A stretch of DNA of 64,000 nt from Microbulbifer okhotskensis (lineage in GTDB: Bacteria; Pseudomonadota; Gammaproteobacteria; Pseudomonadales; Cellvibrionaceae), in NCBI RefSeq assembly GCF_023895975.1, contig NZ_JALBWM010000007.1, positions 24,001 to 88,000 on the forward strand, read 5' to 3'. Of the stretch, positions 1-12,098 are shown one piece after another. Under the pieces are notes generated by a model, which was not told the DNA's origin, did not search any database, and worked only from the letters and a program-made list of their open reading frames with translations. A program made the position numbers and the translations under genes. Position 1 is the stretch's first letter, and each line of letters starts with the position of its first letter.

Positions 1-1
1 G

Positions 2-418
2 GGAATCACGACTGTTGATCGTATTGCCGATGATGTGCATCGCGATCATTTGGATATTTCCCTTGAGCATGTTGAGCGGGATTCGCACTCGCTCGATCTT
101 GCTTTCTTGAACTCCAAGGGGTTTGGGGGCAATAACGCTACGGCAACGATTCTGTCGCCGAAAATTACCGAAGCGATGATGGAAAAACGCCATGGTAAGC
201 GAGCGATAAGCTGTTGTAAGGCGCTGAATGAAGCTGTTGCAGAAAAGGCTGGAAAATATGATGCCAAAGCGTCTCGCGGTGAATTGGATGCAATTTATCG
301 GTTCGGTGAAGGGTTGATTGATGAGGGTGAAATTAAGGTGACACAGGAAGAGGTGCGCCTGCCTGGCTTACCCCCAGTAAAGCTTCCAAATAGCAATCCA
401 TTCGAAGATATGGTGTGA
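2..418 (+). CDS. beta-ketoacyl-ACP synthase, C-terminal part
   Basis: The reading frame is open from the first bases of the window, so only the last ~138 residues of the gene are present. The segment FLNSKGFGGNNATATIL is the glycine-rich NSxGFGGNN motif that ends the thiolase fold of FabB/FabF-type condensing enzymes; these join acyl chains to malonyl-ACP in fatty acid synthesis. The ~90 residues after the motif exceed the usual tail of FabB or FabF, which suggests a longer member of the family such as Pseudomonas FabY; that assignment is an inference. The catalytic Cys and first His lie outside the window. The gene stops 88 bases before the regulator that follows. Confidence 0.8.
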   Translation, partial: GITTVDRIADDVHRDHLDISLEHVERDSHSLDLAFLNSKGFGGNNATATILSPKITEAMMEKRHGKRAISCCKALNEAVAEKAGKYDAKASRGELDAIYRFGEGLIDEGEIKVTQEEVRLPGLPPVKLPNSNPFEDMV

Positions 419-505
419 TTATAATTCGGTTAATACTTGGGGGCTGACAGTAGTCGATATTGTTTTGCCGTCAGGAACATTGCAGAGCAGGAGCGATGGG
501 AAAAC

Positions 506-1105
506 ATGGATGATCCCGAAGGAGATGTCGGTGTCCGTCTAAAGGTGGTGCGGCAGTTATACGGCATATCGCAGCGAGAGTTAGCCAGGCGCGCCGGCGT
601 AACAAATGCGACGATTTCTTTTATTGAGCAGGGTCGGGTCAGTCCGTCGGTAAGTTCGCTCAGTAAGATCCTGGGTGCGGTGTCCATGTCATTACCTGAT
701 TTTTTTTCTTTGGAGTTGTCCGAGCCAAAACAGATCTTTTTCCGTGGGGGTGATATGCCAGACATCGGACGCGGGCGGATCTCTTGCCGGCTGTTTGGCG
801 ATTTAGAACGGCGGTCGGAGATGTCACTCCTTTGGAAAGTGTTTCCGGTTGGGCAAAACTCCAGCTTTTCGTTAGAGGCCGCACAAGGTGAGGTGGGCGG
901 AGTGGTTGTTGCCGGTAATTTGGAGGTGACAATTGGCTCGGATGTCGCTCTATTGAATACTGGCGATGGCTATTACTTTAATGCTCGGCGCCCTCACCGG
1001 TTCCGCAATACTGGCAATCGCGACTGTGTTGTTGTCAGTGCGATCACTCCGGCATATAAACAGCCCGGTACGGATGACTCCCCTGCGGAAGAGGATAAAA
1101 GGTGA
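506..1105 (+). CDS. XRE-family regulator with cupin sensor domain
   Basis: A 199-residue protein with an N-terminal helix-turn-helix (residues ~10-65, with RELARRAGVTNATISFIEQG) and a C-terminal cupin barrel (~110-185, with GDGYYFNARRPHRFRNTG). This is the layout of PuuR-like regulators, which bind small polyamine- or amino-acid-derived ligands. The frame is open from a TTG at 437, but the ATG at 506 has a CAGGAG at 488-493 and begins the conserved fold directly, so I chose it. The target is unknown. It lies between a ketoacyl synthase and fadBA, but a lipid-related role cannot be read from the sequence. Confidence 0.85.
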   Translation: MDDPEGDVGVRLKVVRQLYGISQRELARRAGVTNATISFIEQGRVSPSVSSLSKILGAVSMSLPDFFSLELSEPKQIFFRGGDMPDIGRGRISCRLFGDLERRSEMSLLWKVFPVGQNSSFSLEAAQGEVGGVVVAGNLEVTIGSDVALLNTGDGYYFNARRPHRFRNTGNRDCVVVSAITPAYKQPGTDDSPAEEDKR

Positions 1106-1237
1106 TTCACGCCATATGGCTGATAAGTCAATGTAAACCGAGATAGACTAACCTCCCTTTAACCTCTACCTATTCACCAGGCCGGTGAATTCCTGTACTT
1201 TGGCACCCCTGGTGCCACTCCATTTGTAAGAAATAGT

Positions 1238-1268
1238 ATTCAAACAATCGTTTGAATCTGGCTATACT
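1238..1268 (+). promoter_or_regulatory. PsrA-type operator overlapping the fadBA promoter
   Basis: Bases 1238-1257 form a perfect inverted repeat with 8-base arms, ATTCAAAC-AATC-GTTTGAAT. Its core CAAAC-N4-GTTTG fits the published PsrA consensus of Pseudomonas, a TetR-type repressor released by long-chain fatty acids or acyl-CoA. A -10 element TATACT lies at 1263-1268, and TTCAAA at 1239-1244, inside the repeat, is placed 18 bases upstream as a weak -35. A repressor bound here would block RNA polymerase. No psrA gene is in the window. Confidence 0.7.
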
Positions 1269-1382
1269 ACGGCTGACCATATTGGGCCCAAGTGTCACCG
1301 CACCCTGCGGGGCGGCCTATGGTTGCACAAAAATTCCGACCCCGGGTCCAGGATTGGGGCCCAGAATAAAAGAGGTCAATCA

Positions 1383-4726
<3,344 letters not shown>

Positions 4727-4747
4727 ATTTTTTATTTTTGCCCCCCG

Positions 4748-4777
4748 AAAAGGGCGCCTTCGCGGCGCCTTTTTTTA
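4748..4777 (+). terminator. terminator of fadBA
   Basis: A GGCGCC-TTCGC-GGCGCC hairpin is followed by seven T residues. It lies 20 bases after the fadA stop and ends the fadBA operon. Confidence 0.9.
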
Positions 4778-4805
4778 TTTTGTGAGGAATGTGCCCAGTA
4801 AAGTA

Positions 4806-4834
4806 TTGAAGCCCTCAAAATGCTGTGGCACAAT
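4806..4834 (+). promoter_or_regulatory. candidate promoter of tRNA-Leu
   Basis: TTGAAG and CACAAT are separated by 17 bases, about 80 bases before the tRNA. It fits a sigma-70 pattern moderately; spacing and position are reasonable for a tRNA leader. Confidence 0.4.
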
Positions 4835-4913
4835 CTGCACCCCTTGTCGCGATGGACTCTTTAAAGGGTGCGAAAGCGCTTAAATATCAAAGAGTTAGCG
4901 ATAGGGCCGGTTT

Positions 4914-4998
<85 letters not shown>

Positions 4999-5017
4999 AA
5001 TCAAAAAACTCAGGAGT

Positions 5018-5060
5018 CCGCATGGCTTGCCCTGAAGGGGTAAGTGCGGGCTTCTTGTAT
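5018..5060 (+). terminator. terminator after tRNA-Leu
   Basis: CCGCA (5018-5022) pairs with TGCGG (5045-5049), and CTTGCCC pairs with GGGGTAAG inside with one G-U, around a TGAA loop. The following CTTCTTGTATTTGG is only moderately T-rich, so termination may be partial. Confidence 0.55.
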
Positions 5061-5188
5061 TTGGCATGAGCCCGCAGTCACTTAGAGCTGATGCGGCGCT
5101 GCCAAACGAGGCTGCCGGCCGAGTCCCGGCGCCCGGTATTCGTTGGCGCTGCGGCGCGATAAAAAGAGATAGTCTCACGAGGATAAAC

Positions 5189-6502
5189 ATGCAGGTTTCC
5201 ATCGAAACTACTTCCGGTCTGGAGCGTCGTTTAACAGTTAATTTACCGGCGGAAATCGTCGATAAAGAAGTGGATAAGCGCCTTCAGCAGGCTGCTAAGA
5301 CTGTCCGCGTCAACGGCTTCCGTAAAGGTAAGGTGCCCATGAAAGTTGTTCGCCAGCGCTTTGGTGCCGGTGTTCGTCAGGAAGTGTTGGGTGAGGTTAT
5401 GAGCCGATCTTTCTATGAGGCGGTTCAGAAAGAACAAGTAAAACCTGCTGGCCAGCCGAGCATTGAGGCCAAGCAAGCTGGAGCTGGTGAGAACCTCGAG
5501 TATATCGCTACCTTCGAAGTTTATCCTGAAGTTGAGCTCGCCGATCTAGCCGAAGTTGCGGTAGAGCGCCCGGTTGCAGAAGTTACTGATGCTGACGTCA
5601 AAAACATGATCGACGTTCTGCGTAAGCAGCAGTCATCCTGGAAAGAGACCAAGCGCAAAGCGCAAAAGGGTGACCGTGTTGTTATCGACTTCTTGGGCCG
5701 TAAAGATGGCGAGGAGTTTGAGGGCGGCAAAGCTGAAGGGCACCAGTTGGTACTCGATTCCGGCCAGATGATCCCCGGTTTTGAAGATGGCATCCTGGGC
5801 ATGAAGCCCGGCGAAGAAAAAGATTTGGACCTGACCTTCCCTGAAGATTATCAGGCTGAGGAGCTTCGCGGCGCTGCGGTTACTTTTAATATTAAGGTGA
5901 TCTCTTCAGAGAAGCCTGAACTGCCCGAGCTGAACGAAGAGTTCTTTAAGGCTTACGGTGTTCAGGAAGGTGGTGAAGAGACGTTCCACGAAGAAGTTCG
6001 TAACAACATGCAGCGCGAACTGAAAAATGCTGCCCTGAACAAGGTCAAGACTCAGATCATGGACCAGTTGTTCGAAAAGCACCCGGTAGAGTTGCCTTCA
6101 GCGCTGGTTGCCAGTGAAGTGACCACCCTGCGCGGCCAAATGGTTCAGCAGTTCGGTGGACAAATTAAGGCCGAAGACGCAGAGCGTATGCTCCCTGATA
6201 CCATGTTTGAAGAGCAGGCTAAGCGCCGTGTTGTTCTTGGGCTGGTCGTGGGTGAAATCGTCAAGCAGAATGAAATTTCTGTCGATGCCGACCGGGTCAA
6301 AGTAAAAGTTGAAGAGCTGGCTTCAACTTACCAGCAGCCGCAGGAAGTTGTTGATTATTACTACAGCAATCGCGAATTACTGTCTGGTGTTGAGTCTGTT
6401 GTGCTTGAAGATCAGGTTGTGGATCACGTTCTCAGTGCTGCCAAGCTTTCAGAAGTTGAAAGCAGCTACGATGAAGTGATTAAGCCGCAAAAACAAAGCT
6501 GA
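5189..6502 (+). CDS. tig: trigger factor
   Basis: A 437-residue ribosome-bound chaperone with peptidyl-prolyl isomerase activity that meets nascent chains at the exit tunnel. The N-terminal domain has the ribosome-binding signature GFRKGKVP near residue 45. An FKBP-type isomerase domain follows at ~160-245 (GDRVVIDFLGRKDGEEFEGG) and a helical SurA-like C-terminal domain completes it. The ATG at 5189 is preceded by CGAGG and begins MQVSIETTSGLERR, the family start; in-frame extension to 5066 runs through the leader and is unconserved. It heads the tig-clpP-clpX-lon block. Confidence 0.97.
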   Translation: MQVSIETTSGLERRLTVNLPAEIVDKEVDKRLQQAAKTVRVNGFRKGKVPMKVVRQRFGAGVRQEVLGEVMSRSFYEAVQKEQVKPAGQPSIEAKQAGAGENLEYIATFEVYPEVELADLAEVAVERPVAEVTDADVKNMIDVLRKQQSSWKETKRKAQKGDRVVIDFLGRKDGEEFEGGKAEGHQLVLDSGQMIPGFEDGILGMKPGEEKDLDLTFPEDYQAEELRGAAVTFNIKVISSEKPELPELNEEFFKAYGVQEGGEETFHEEVRNNMQRELKNAALNKVKTQIMDQLFEKHPVELPSALVASEVTTLRGQMVQQFGGQIKAEDAERMLPDTMFEEQAKRRVVLGLVVGEIVKQNEISVDADRVKVKVEELASTYQQPQEVVDYYYSNRELLSGVESVVLEDQVVDHVLSAAKLSEVESSYDEVIKPQKQS

Positions 6503-6688
6503 TTTCCTCGCTTCTATCAGGTGTAGAGGCGTGCTCGCTCAGTTGGGCACCTCTACATCTCCTTCCTTTTTACCGGCTGGCTTTCTCCTGTCTGACCGGT
6601 TAAGCTCTGAAAACCAAATTTCAGCATAGGCATTTGATGTCTGTTCGCTGGCCTGCCGAATACGCCACAAAAGGAAGCAATGGTACCT

Positions 6689-7330
6689 ATGGCACGAATC
6701 GATTTTCCAAAAGCTTCGATGGAGCCCTCAGCATCCGGTTTAGTTCCCATGGTGGTGGAGCAAACCGCTCGAGGTGAGCGTTCCTTTGATATTTACTCCC
6801 GCCTCCTGAAAGAGCGTGTGATTTTCCTGGTTGGGCCGGTAGAAGATCATATGGCTAACCTGGTGGTTGCTCAGCTGCTGTTTCTTGAAGCTGAGAACCC
6901 CGATAAGGATATCCACCTGTATATCAACTCCCCTGGGGGGTCTGTCACGGCGGGTATGTCAATTTATGACACCATGCAATTTATCAAGCCGGATGTCAGC
7001 ACTATGTGTATTGGGCAGGCTTGTAGTATGGGGGCGTTTCTTTTGACTGCCGGGGCGGAGGGTAAGCGCTTTGTGACGCCCAATTCCCGTGTAATGATTC
7101 ACCAGCCAAGTGGTGGAGCTCAGGGACAGGCGAGTGATATTCATATTCACGCGCAGGAAATTCTCAAAATCCGCCATCGTTTAAATGAATTGATGGCGCA
7201 TCATTCTGGACGTCCAGTCAGTGATATTGAGAGAGACACTGAACGCGATAACTTTATGAACGCAGATGAGGCCAAAGAGTACGGCTTGGTCGACGATGTA
7301 CTGTCGCGTCGACAGGCGCTCGATAAGTAG
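6689..7330 (+). CDS. clpP: ATP-dependent Clp protease proteolytic subunit
   Basis: ClpP forms the double-heptamer barrel that degrades substrates unfolded by ClpX or ClpA. The catalytic Ser is in GQACSMGA, the His in MIHQPSGG and the Asp in the [10 protein letters not shown] region. Two in-frame ATGs, 6680 and 6689, follow AAGGAAG at 6671-6677. The second gives better spacing and a 213-residue protein, the length I recall for Pseudomonas ClpP, so I chose it; the first adds only three residues. clpX lies 159 bases downstream on the same strand. Confidence 0.96.
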   Translation: MARIDFPKASMEPSASGLVPMVVEQTARGERSFDIYSRLLKERVIFLVGPVEDHMANLVVAQLLFLEAENPDKDIHLYINSPGGSVTAGMSIYDTMQFIKPDVSTMCIGQACSMGAFLLTAGAEGKRFVTPNSRVMIHQPSGGAQGQASDIHIHAQEILKIRHRLNELMAHHSGRPVSDIERDTERDNFMNADEAKEYGLVDDVLSRRQALDK

Positions 7331-7489
7331 ATTCTGCGACAAAAAAAATTGCTAAAGGCGGTTTTTTCGAAAGTTAGTTTTTTTGGTGCTGGCTTTCGTA
7401 GGGGCTTGAAAATCATGCCAAAAGGCAGCATCTTGCTGGATAAGCTGAATTTTTAGGCCCTGGCCGGCCAGTGACGACGGAGTATTTTG

Positions 7490-8776
7490 ATGACCGACAA
7501 AAGCAGCGGAGAAGACAGCGGAAAACTGCTGTACTGCTCTTTCTGTGGTAAAAGCCAGCAGGAAGTGCGGAAGTTAATCGCTGGGCCGTCAGTCTTTATC
7601 TGCGATGAGTGTGTCGAGCTTTGCACTGACATTATTCGTGAAGAGGTGCAGGAGACTGCGGAGGGGCCTGAAGGGCGTCTGCCAACACCCCGAGAGATTA
7701 CTGAGATCCTCGATCAATATGTAATTGGGCAGGAAAGGGCCAAGCGTGTGCTGGCTGTTGCTGTTTACAATCATTACAAGCGGTTACGTACTAAGGCCGG
7801 AGTAAAAAGTAAGGACGAAGTAGAGCTTAGCAAGTCTAATATTTTGCTAGTTGGCCCTACCGGTAGCGGTAAAACGCTCCTGGCTGAAACTTTGGCGCGC
7901 CTGCTGAATGTGCCCTTCACCATTGCCGATGCGACCACGCTCACCGAAGCGGGTTATGTGGGCGAAGATGTTGAGAATATCATCCAGAAGCTTCTGCAGA
8001 AGTGTGATTACGATGTAGAAAAAGCCCAGCAGGGCATCGTTTATATCGATGAGATCGATAAGATTTCACGCAAGTCCGATAATCCGTCAATCACTCGGGA
8101 TGTATCTGGCGAAGGTGTGCAGCAGGCCCTCCTGAAGCTGATTGAGGGTACCGTTGCTTCTGTGCCTCCTCAAGGGGGGCGCAAGCATCCTCAGCAGGAA
8201 TTCCTGCAGGTCGATACCTCTAACATCCTGTTTATCTGCGGCGGCGCTTTCGCCGGTCTCGACAAGGTGATCCGCGATCGCTCAGAGAAGGGTGGAATTG
8301 GCTTTAATGCCGAGGTTAAATCAAAAGACGGTGCCAGTAATTTTGGCGAGATCCTCCGCGATCTGGAGCCTGAAGATTTGGTCCGTTACGGTTTGATTCC
8401 GGAATTCGTAGGCCGCTTGCCGGTTACTGCGACCCTGGAAGAGCTTGACCGTGAGGCCCTGGTACAGATTCTTACCGAACCGCGAAATGCTTTGACTAAG
8501 CAGTATGCGAAGCTTTTTGAGATGGAGGATGTCGAGCTGGATTTCCGCCCGGATGCACTTGATGCAGTTGCTATCAGGGCAATGGAGCGAAAAACCGGAG
8601 CCCGAGGTCTGCGTTCAATCATGGAGTCCGTATTGCTGGAAACCATGTACGACATCCCTTCTAGCGATAACGTGGTGAAGGTGGTCATTGACGACGCGGT
8701 CATCAAGGGTGAATCAGCTCCGCTTCTGGTGTATGAGAGTGAGTCTCAACCACAGAAGGCTGCGCCGGAAGAATAG
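7490..8776 (+). CDS. clpX: Clp protease ATP-binding subunit ClpX
   Basis: A 428-residue AAA+ unfoldase that delivers substrates, including ssrA-tagged proteins, to ClpP. An N-terminal zinc-binding domain has two CxxC pairs (CSFC and CDEC, residues ~17-45). Walker A is GPTGSGKT near residue 125 and Walker B is [10 protein letters not shown]. Arginine-rich sensor motifs lie near [11 protein letters not shown]. The ATG at 7490 has GGAG at 7479-7482; a TTG three bases upstream is the only extension. A terminator follows. Confidence 0.97.
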   Translation: MTDKSSGEDSGKLLYCSFCGKSQQEVRKLIAGPSVFICDECVELCTDIIREEVQETAEGPEGRLPTPREITEILDQYVIGQERAKRVLAVAVYNHYKRLRTKAGVKSKDEVELSKSNILLVGPTGSGKTLLAETLARLLNVPFTIADATTLTEAGYVGEDVENIIQKLLQKCDYDVEKAQQGIVYIDEIDKISRKSDNPSITRDVSGEGVQQALLKLIEGTVASVPPQGGRKHPQQEFLQVDTSNILFICGGAFAGLDKVIRDRSEKGGIGFNAEVKSKDGASNFGEILRDLEPEDLVRYGLIPEFVGRLPVTATLEELDREALVQILTEPRNALTKQYAKLFEMEDVELDFRPDALDAVAIRAMERKTGARGLRSIMESVLLETMYDIPSSDNVVKVVIDDAVIKGESAPLLVYESESQPQKAAPEE

Positions 8777-8793
8777 CCTATAGCCCCTCCTGA

Positions 8794-8819
8794 AAGGCCC
8801 CATTATTGGGGCTTTTTTT
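8794..8819 (+). terminator. terminator of clpX
   Basis: AGGCCCC-ATTATT-GGGGC is followed by seven T residues, 18 bases past the clpX stop. Confidence 0.85.
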
Positions 8820-8917
8820 ATAGCATTTCCTGATTACTTTGGCGTGCAACTGCCTGTCTGGGCATTTCTGGCCTGATTAGCGCTGCGAACTCGGCACAAA
8901 TTGGTCGTGAGATTAGA

Positions 8918-8946
8918 CTTGTATTTCGGGCCCTTCCCCCCCATTA
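8918..8946 (+). promoter_or_regulatory. candidate heat-shock (sigma-32) promoter of lon
   Basis: CTTGTAT at 8918-8924 and CCCCATTA at 8939-8946 are separated by 14 bases. This fits the RpoH consensus CTTGAAA-N(11-16)-CCCCATNT with two mismatches in the -35 and a good -10. It lies ~100 bases before the lon start. Heat-shock control of lon is well established in enterobacteria; its use here is inferred. Confidence 0.6.
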
Positions 8947-9043
8947 CTAGCATCTGAAGGGCGGTGGCCCAGATTAAGCTGTCAATTCCAACAGCAGCAT
9001 GATGCCGCGCCAAATACCCAGTGATAGGGCCGAGAGGAGTTCT

Positions 9044-11449
9044 ATGGATCAGTCATCCGACACCACACTTGAATATCCGTTGTTGCCATTGCGCGATGTT
9101 GTTGTTTACCCCCATATGGTGATCCCGCTGTTCGTTGGTAGGGAAAAGTCCATTGAGGCACTGGAAGAAGCCATGCGCCGTGATAAGCAAGTACTGCTTG
9201 TGGCGCAGAGAAAGGCATCTGAGGATGATCCGGGTGCTGATGATATTTATCGGATTGGCACTATTGCCAGTGTTTTGCAGCTGCTCAAACTTCCCGATGG
9301 TACGGTCAAAGTACTCGTTGAGGGGGGGGAGCGCGTGAACATTCTCGAAGTGATGGAGAGAGAAAATCACTTTGAGGCTACGGTAGAATCATTGCAAACC
9401 GTAGAACTGCCCGAAGGAGAGGCGGACGCTTTGGTGCGTTCCGTAATGTCCCAGTTCGAGCAATACGTGTCTGTGAGTAAGAAGGTGCCCAACGAGGTGA
9501 TTACCTCCCTATCGGGCATTGATGAACCGGGGCGTTTGGCGGATACGATTTCTGCTCACATGTCCCTGGAGTTGGCACAGAAGCAGGAGCTTCTTGAGAC
9601 GACTAGCGTCAAGGAGCGTCTCGAACATTTGCTGGGTCTGATGGATGCTGAGATCGACCTGATTCAGGTTGAGAAACGGATTCGTGGCCGCGTGAAGAAG
9701 CAGATGGAAAAGAGTCAGCGCGAATACTATTTGAATGAGCAGATGAAGGCGATTCAGAAGGAGCTGGGTGAAATCACTGAAGAGCCCAACGAAATAGAAG
9801 AGCTAGAAAACAAGATCGCCGATTCTGGTATGAGTGCGGAAGCGGAAAAGAAAACCCGCGCCGAACTTGGCAAATTGAAAATGATGTCTCCAATGTCTGC
9901 AGAAGCCTCGGTTTTACGCAGCTACATTGATTGGATGTTGAGTTTGCCCTGGAAAAAAGCCAGCAGAGTAAGGCATGACCTGCAGAAGGCCGAAGAAATT
10001 CTTGAAAAAGAGCATTACGGTCTGGAGGAAGTTAAAGAGCGCATTCTTGAGTACCTCGCTGTTCAGAAGCGGGTAAAAAAGGTAAAAGGTCCGATTCTAT
10101 GTCTTGTCGGCCCCCCTGGGGTTGGTAAGACATCACTCGGTCAATCCATTGCCCGAGCTACCAATCGACAGTATGTTCGTATGGCTCTGGGTGGCGTGCG
10201 CGACGAGGCTGAAATTCGTGGGCACCGACGTACCTATATCGGTTCTCTACCCGGTAAGTTGGTTCAGAAGATCTCCAAAGTTGGAGTTAAAAACCCGCTG
10301 TTCCTGCTTGATGAAGTGGATAAGATGGGTATGGATCAGCGTGGGGATCCGGCATCAGCGTTACTGGAGGTTTTGGATCCGGAGCAAAACAAAACCTTCA
10401 ACGATCATTACCTGGAAGTGGATTACGATCTGTCCGATGTAATGTTTGTTTGCACCTCCAACTCAATGAATATTCCCGGCCCGCTGCTCGACCGCATGGA
10501 AGTCATTCGAATCCCTGGTTATACCGAGGACGAGAAACTGAATATTGCCCAGCGCTATCTGGTACCCAAACAGCGCAAGGCCAACGGTCTCAAGGAAAAT
10601 GAGCTGGAGCTTTCCGATGATAGTATCCGCGACATCGTGCGTTACTACACTCGTGAAGCCGGGGTGCGTGGGGTTGATCGGGAAATTGCAAAAATCTGTC
10701 GTAAAGTTGTTACAGAGCATGTTCGTAATCCTTCGGAACAAAAAGCCGTAATCCAGCCGGAACAGCTGGAAGAGCTTTTGGGTGTGCGCAAGTTTGACTT
10801 CGGCCGCGCCGAAGATGAGGATAAAATCGGCATTGTTACTGGTCTTGCCTGGACTGAAGTAGGTGGTGAGCTTCTTAATATCGAAGCTTCTGCTGTACCA
10901 GGTAAAGGACGCATGATCAAAACTGGGTCTCTCGGCGATGTGATGCAAGAGTCCATCCAGGCTGCGCTAACCGTGGTCCGCTCACGCTCTCAGGCGCTTG
11001 GAATAGGTCCAGACTTCCATGAAACCCGTGATATACATATCCACGTACCAGAGGGCGCCACACCTAAGGATGGCCCATCGGCGGGTATTGCCATGTGTAC
11101 GGCCTTGGTGTCGGTTCTGACAGATATTCCTGTTCGCTCAGATGTAGCGATGACCGGAGAAATCACTCTTCGGGGAGAAGTTCTGCGAATTGGTGGTCTC
11201 AAGGAGAAGTTGTTGGCGGCGCATCGGGGCGGTATAAAAACCGTACTGATACCTGCTGATAACGAGCGAGACTTGAAGGATATCCCTGAAAACATCCTCC
11301 AGGACTTAGTGGTTAAGCCGGTAAAATGGATTGATCAGGTGCTTGAGCTGGCGCTTGAGCATAAGCCCGAATCCCTGTCTGACGAAGAGTATTCTGCCCT
11401 GCAGAAGCAGGCAGAGGAACGTTCTCAGCGCTCAATCCAGACTCACTGA
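9044..11449 (+). CDS. lon: ATP-dependent protease Lon (LonA)
   Basis: An 801-residue soluble AAA+ protease that removes misfolded and some regulatory proteins. The N-terminal substrate-binding domain starts at [20 protein letters not shown]. Walker A GPPGVGKT is near residue 357. The C-terminal protease domain has the catalytic Ser in PKDGPSAG near residue 679 and the Lys in [17 protein letters not shown] 9044 has GAGGAG at 9034-9039 and starts the family fold; in-frame codons from 8999 are unconserved. A sigma-32-like promoter lies upstream and hupB follows. Confidence 0.97.
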   Translation: MDQSSDTTLEYPLLPLRDVVVYPHMVIPLFVGREKSIEALEEAMRRDKQVLLVAQRKASEDDPGADDIYRIGTIASVLQLLKLPDGTVKVLVEGGERVNILEVMERENHFEATVESLQTVELPEGEADALVRSVMSQFEQYVSVSKKVPNEVITSLSGIDEPGRLADTISAHMSLELAQKQELLETTSVKERLEHLLGLMDAEIDLIQVEKRIRGRVKKQMEKSQREYYLNEQMKAIQKELGEITEEPNEIEELENKIADSGMSAEAEKKTRAELGKLKMMSPMSAEASVLRSYIDWMLSLPWKKASRVRHDLQKAEEILEKEHYGLEEVKERILEYLAVQKRVKKVKGPILCLVGPPGVGKTSLGQSIARATNRQYVRMALGGVRDEAEIRGHRRTYIGSLPGKLVQKISKVGVKNPLFLLDEVDKMGMDQRGDPASALLEVLDPEQNKTFNDHYLEVDYDLSDVMFVCTSNSMNIPGPLLDRMEVIRIPGYTEDEKLNIAQRYLVPKQRKANGLKENELELSDDSIRDIVRYYTREAGVRGVDREIAKICRKVVTEHVRNPSEQKAVIQPEQLEELLGVRKFDFGRAEDEDKIGIVTGLAWTEVGGELLNIEASAVPGKGRMIKTGSLGDVMQESIQAALTVVRSRSQALGIGPDFHETRDIHIHVPEGATPKDGPSAGIAMCTALVSVLTDIPVRSDVAMTGEITLRGEVLRIGGLKEKLLAAHRGGIKTVLIPADNERDLKDIPENILQDLVVKPVKWIDQVLELALEHKPESLSDEEYSALQKQAEERSQRSIQTH

Positions 11450-11566
11450 TTCTTGTGCGGGGCGGCTTTTGTCGTCCCGTAACAAGTTGCAAGGCCAAAA
11501 CTTCGCCGTTAATTTAATCTGCGCTGCCTAAAAAGTATGCAACTGCTTGGAAACCCGCATGGTTCC

Positions 11567-11595
11567 TTGACCCGCTACTGGGCAGTTGGTATAAA
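11567..11595 (+). promoter_or_regulatory. sigma-70 promoter of hupB
   Basis: TTGACC at 11567-11572 and TATAAA at 11590-11595 are separated by 17 bases, ~110 bases before the hupB start. This close match to consensus suits a highly expressed nucleoid protein. Confidence 0.7.
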
Positions 11596-11705
11596 ACGGG
11601 GCTTATTGCCCGGCGCGTAAATTGCCGACGGCTAAAAAATTTAAAAGTATGGGTGTCTTCCATGAGGCGCCCGAAGCATATTTAAAAAGAACAGAGGGAT
11701 TAAGC

Positions 11706-11978
11706 GTGAATAAGTCCGAACTGATTGAAGCGATTGCCGCATCTGCAGATATTCCGAAAGCAGCTGCTGGCCGTGCTTTGGACGCAATGGTTGATAGCAT
11801 CACTGATGCTCTTAAGAAAGGTGATCAGGTTGCCCTCGTAGGATTCGGCACTTTTGCAGTAAAAGAGCGTGCCGCTCGGACAGGCCGCAACCCCCGCACG
11901 GGCGATCCAATTGAAATCGCAGCAGCGAAGATTCCTAACTTCAAGGCTGGTAAAGCCCTGAAAGACGCGGTCAACTAA
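11706..11978 (+). CDS. hupB: DNA-binding protein HU-beta
   Basis: A 90-residue nucleoid protein that dimerises and bends DNA. The HU signature [18 protein letters not shown] and the DNA-contacting arm are present, with the C-terminal [17 protein letters not shown]. The GTG at 11706 gives [11 protein letters not shown], the family start, and exactly the usual 90 residues, with GAGGGAT upstream; the longer frame from 11622 has no family similarity. It has its own promoter and terminator and lies between lon and ppiD, as in many gammaproteobacteria. Confidence 0.96.
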   Translation: MNKSELIEAIAASADIPKAAAGRALDAMVDSITDALKKGDQVALVGFGTFAVKERAARTGRNPRTGDPIEIAAAKIPNFKAGKALKDAVN

Positions 11979-12026
11979 AATTTCAGTGGGCTTTGAGACT
12001 TTGTAAAAAGAGTCCGAGTGTCAAGG

Positions 12027-12055
12027 AGGCGTGTCAGTTGGGATACGCCTTTTTT
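12027..12055 (+). terminator. terminator of hupB
   Basis: AGGCGTGT and ATACGCCT pair (one G-U) around CAGTTGGG and are followed by TTTTTT. Confidence 0.85.
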
Positions 12056-12098
12056 GTATCTGGTAGCAATTAATTAAAACTAAATTTCGGAGCTGAGC

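Noticed and set aside
1202..1219. GGCACC-CCT-GGTGCC hairpin before fadB
   Set aside because: No T-tract follows and it lies upstream of the promoter; too short to call an operator.
11457..11480. GC-rich hairpin after lon
   Set aside because: The stem needs two G-U pairs and no T-tract follows, so I do not call it a terminator.
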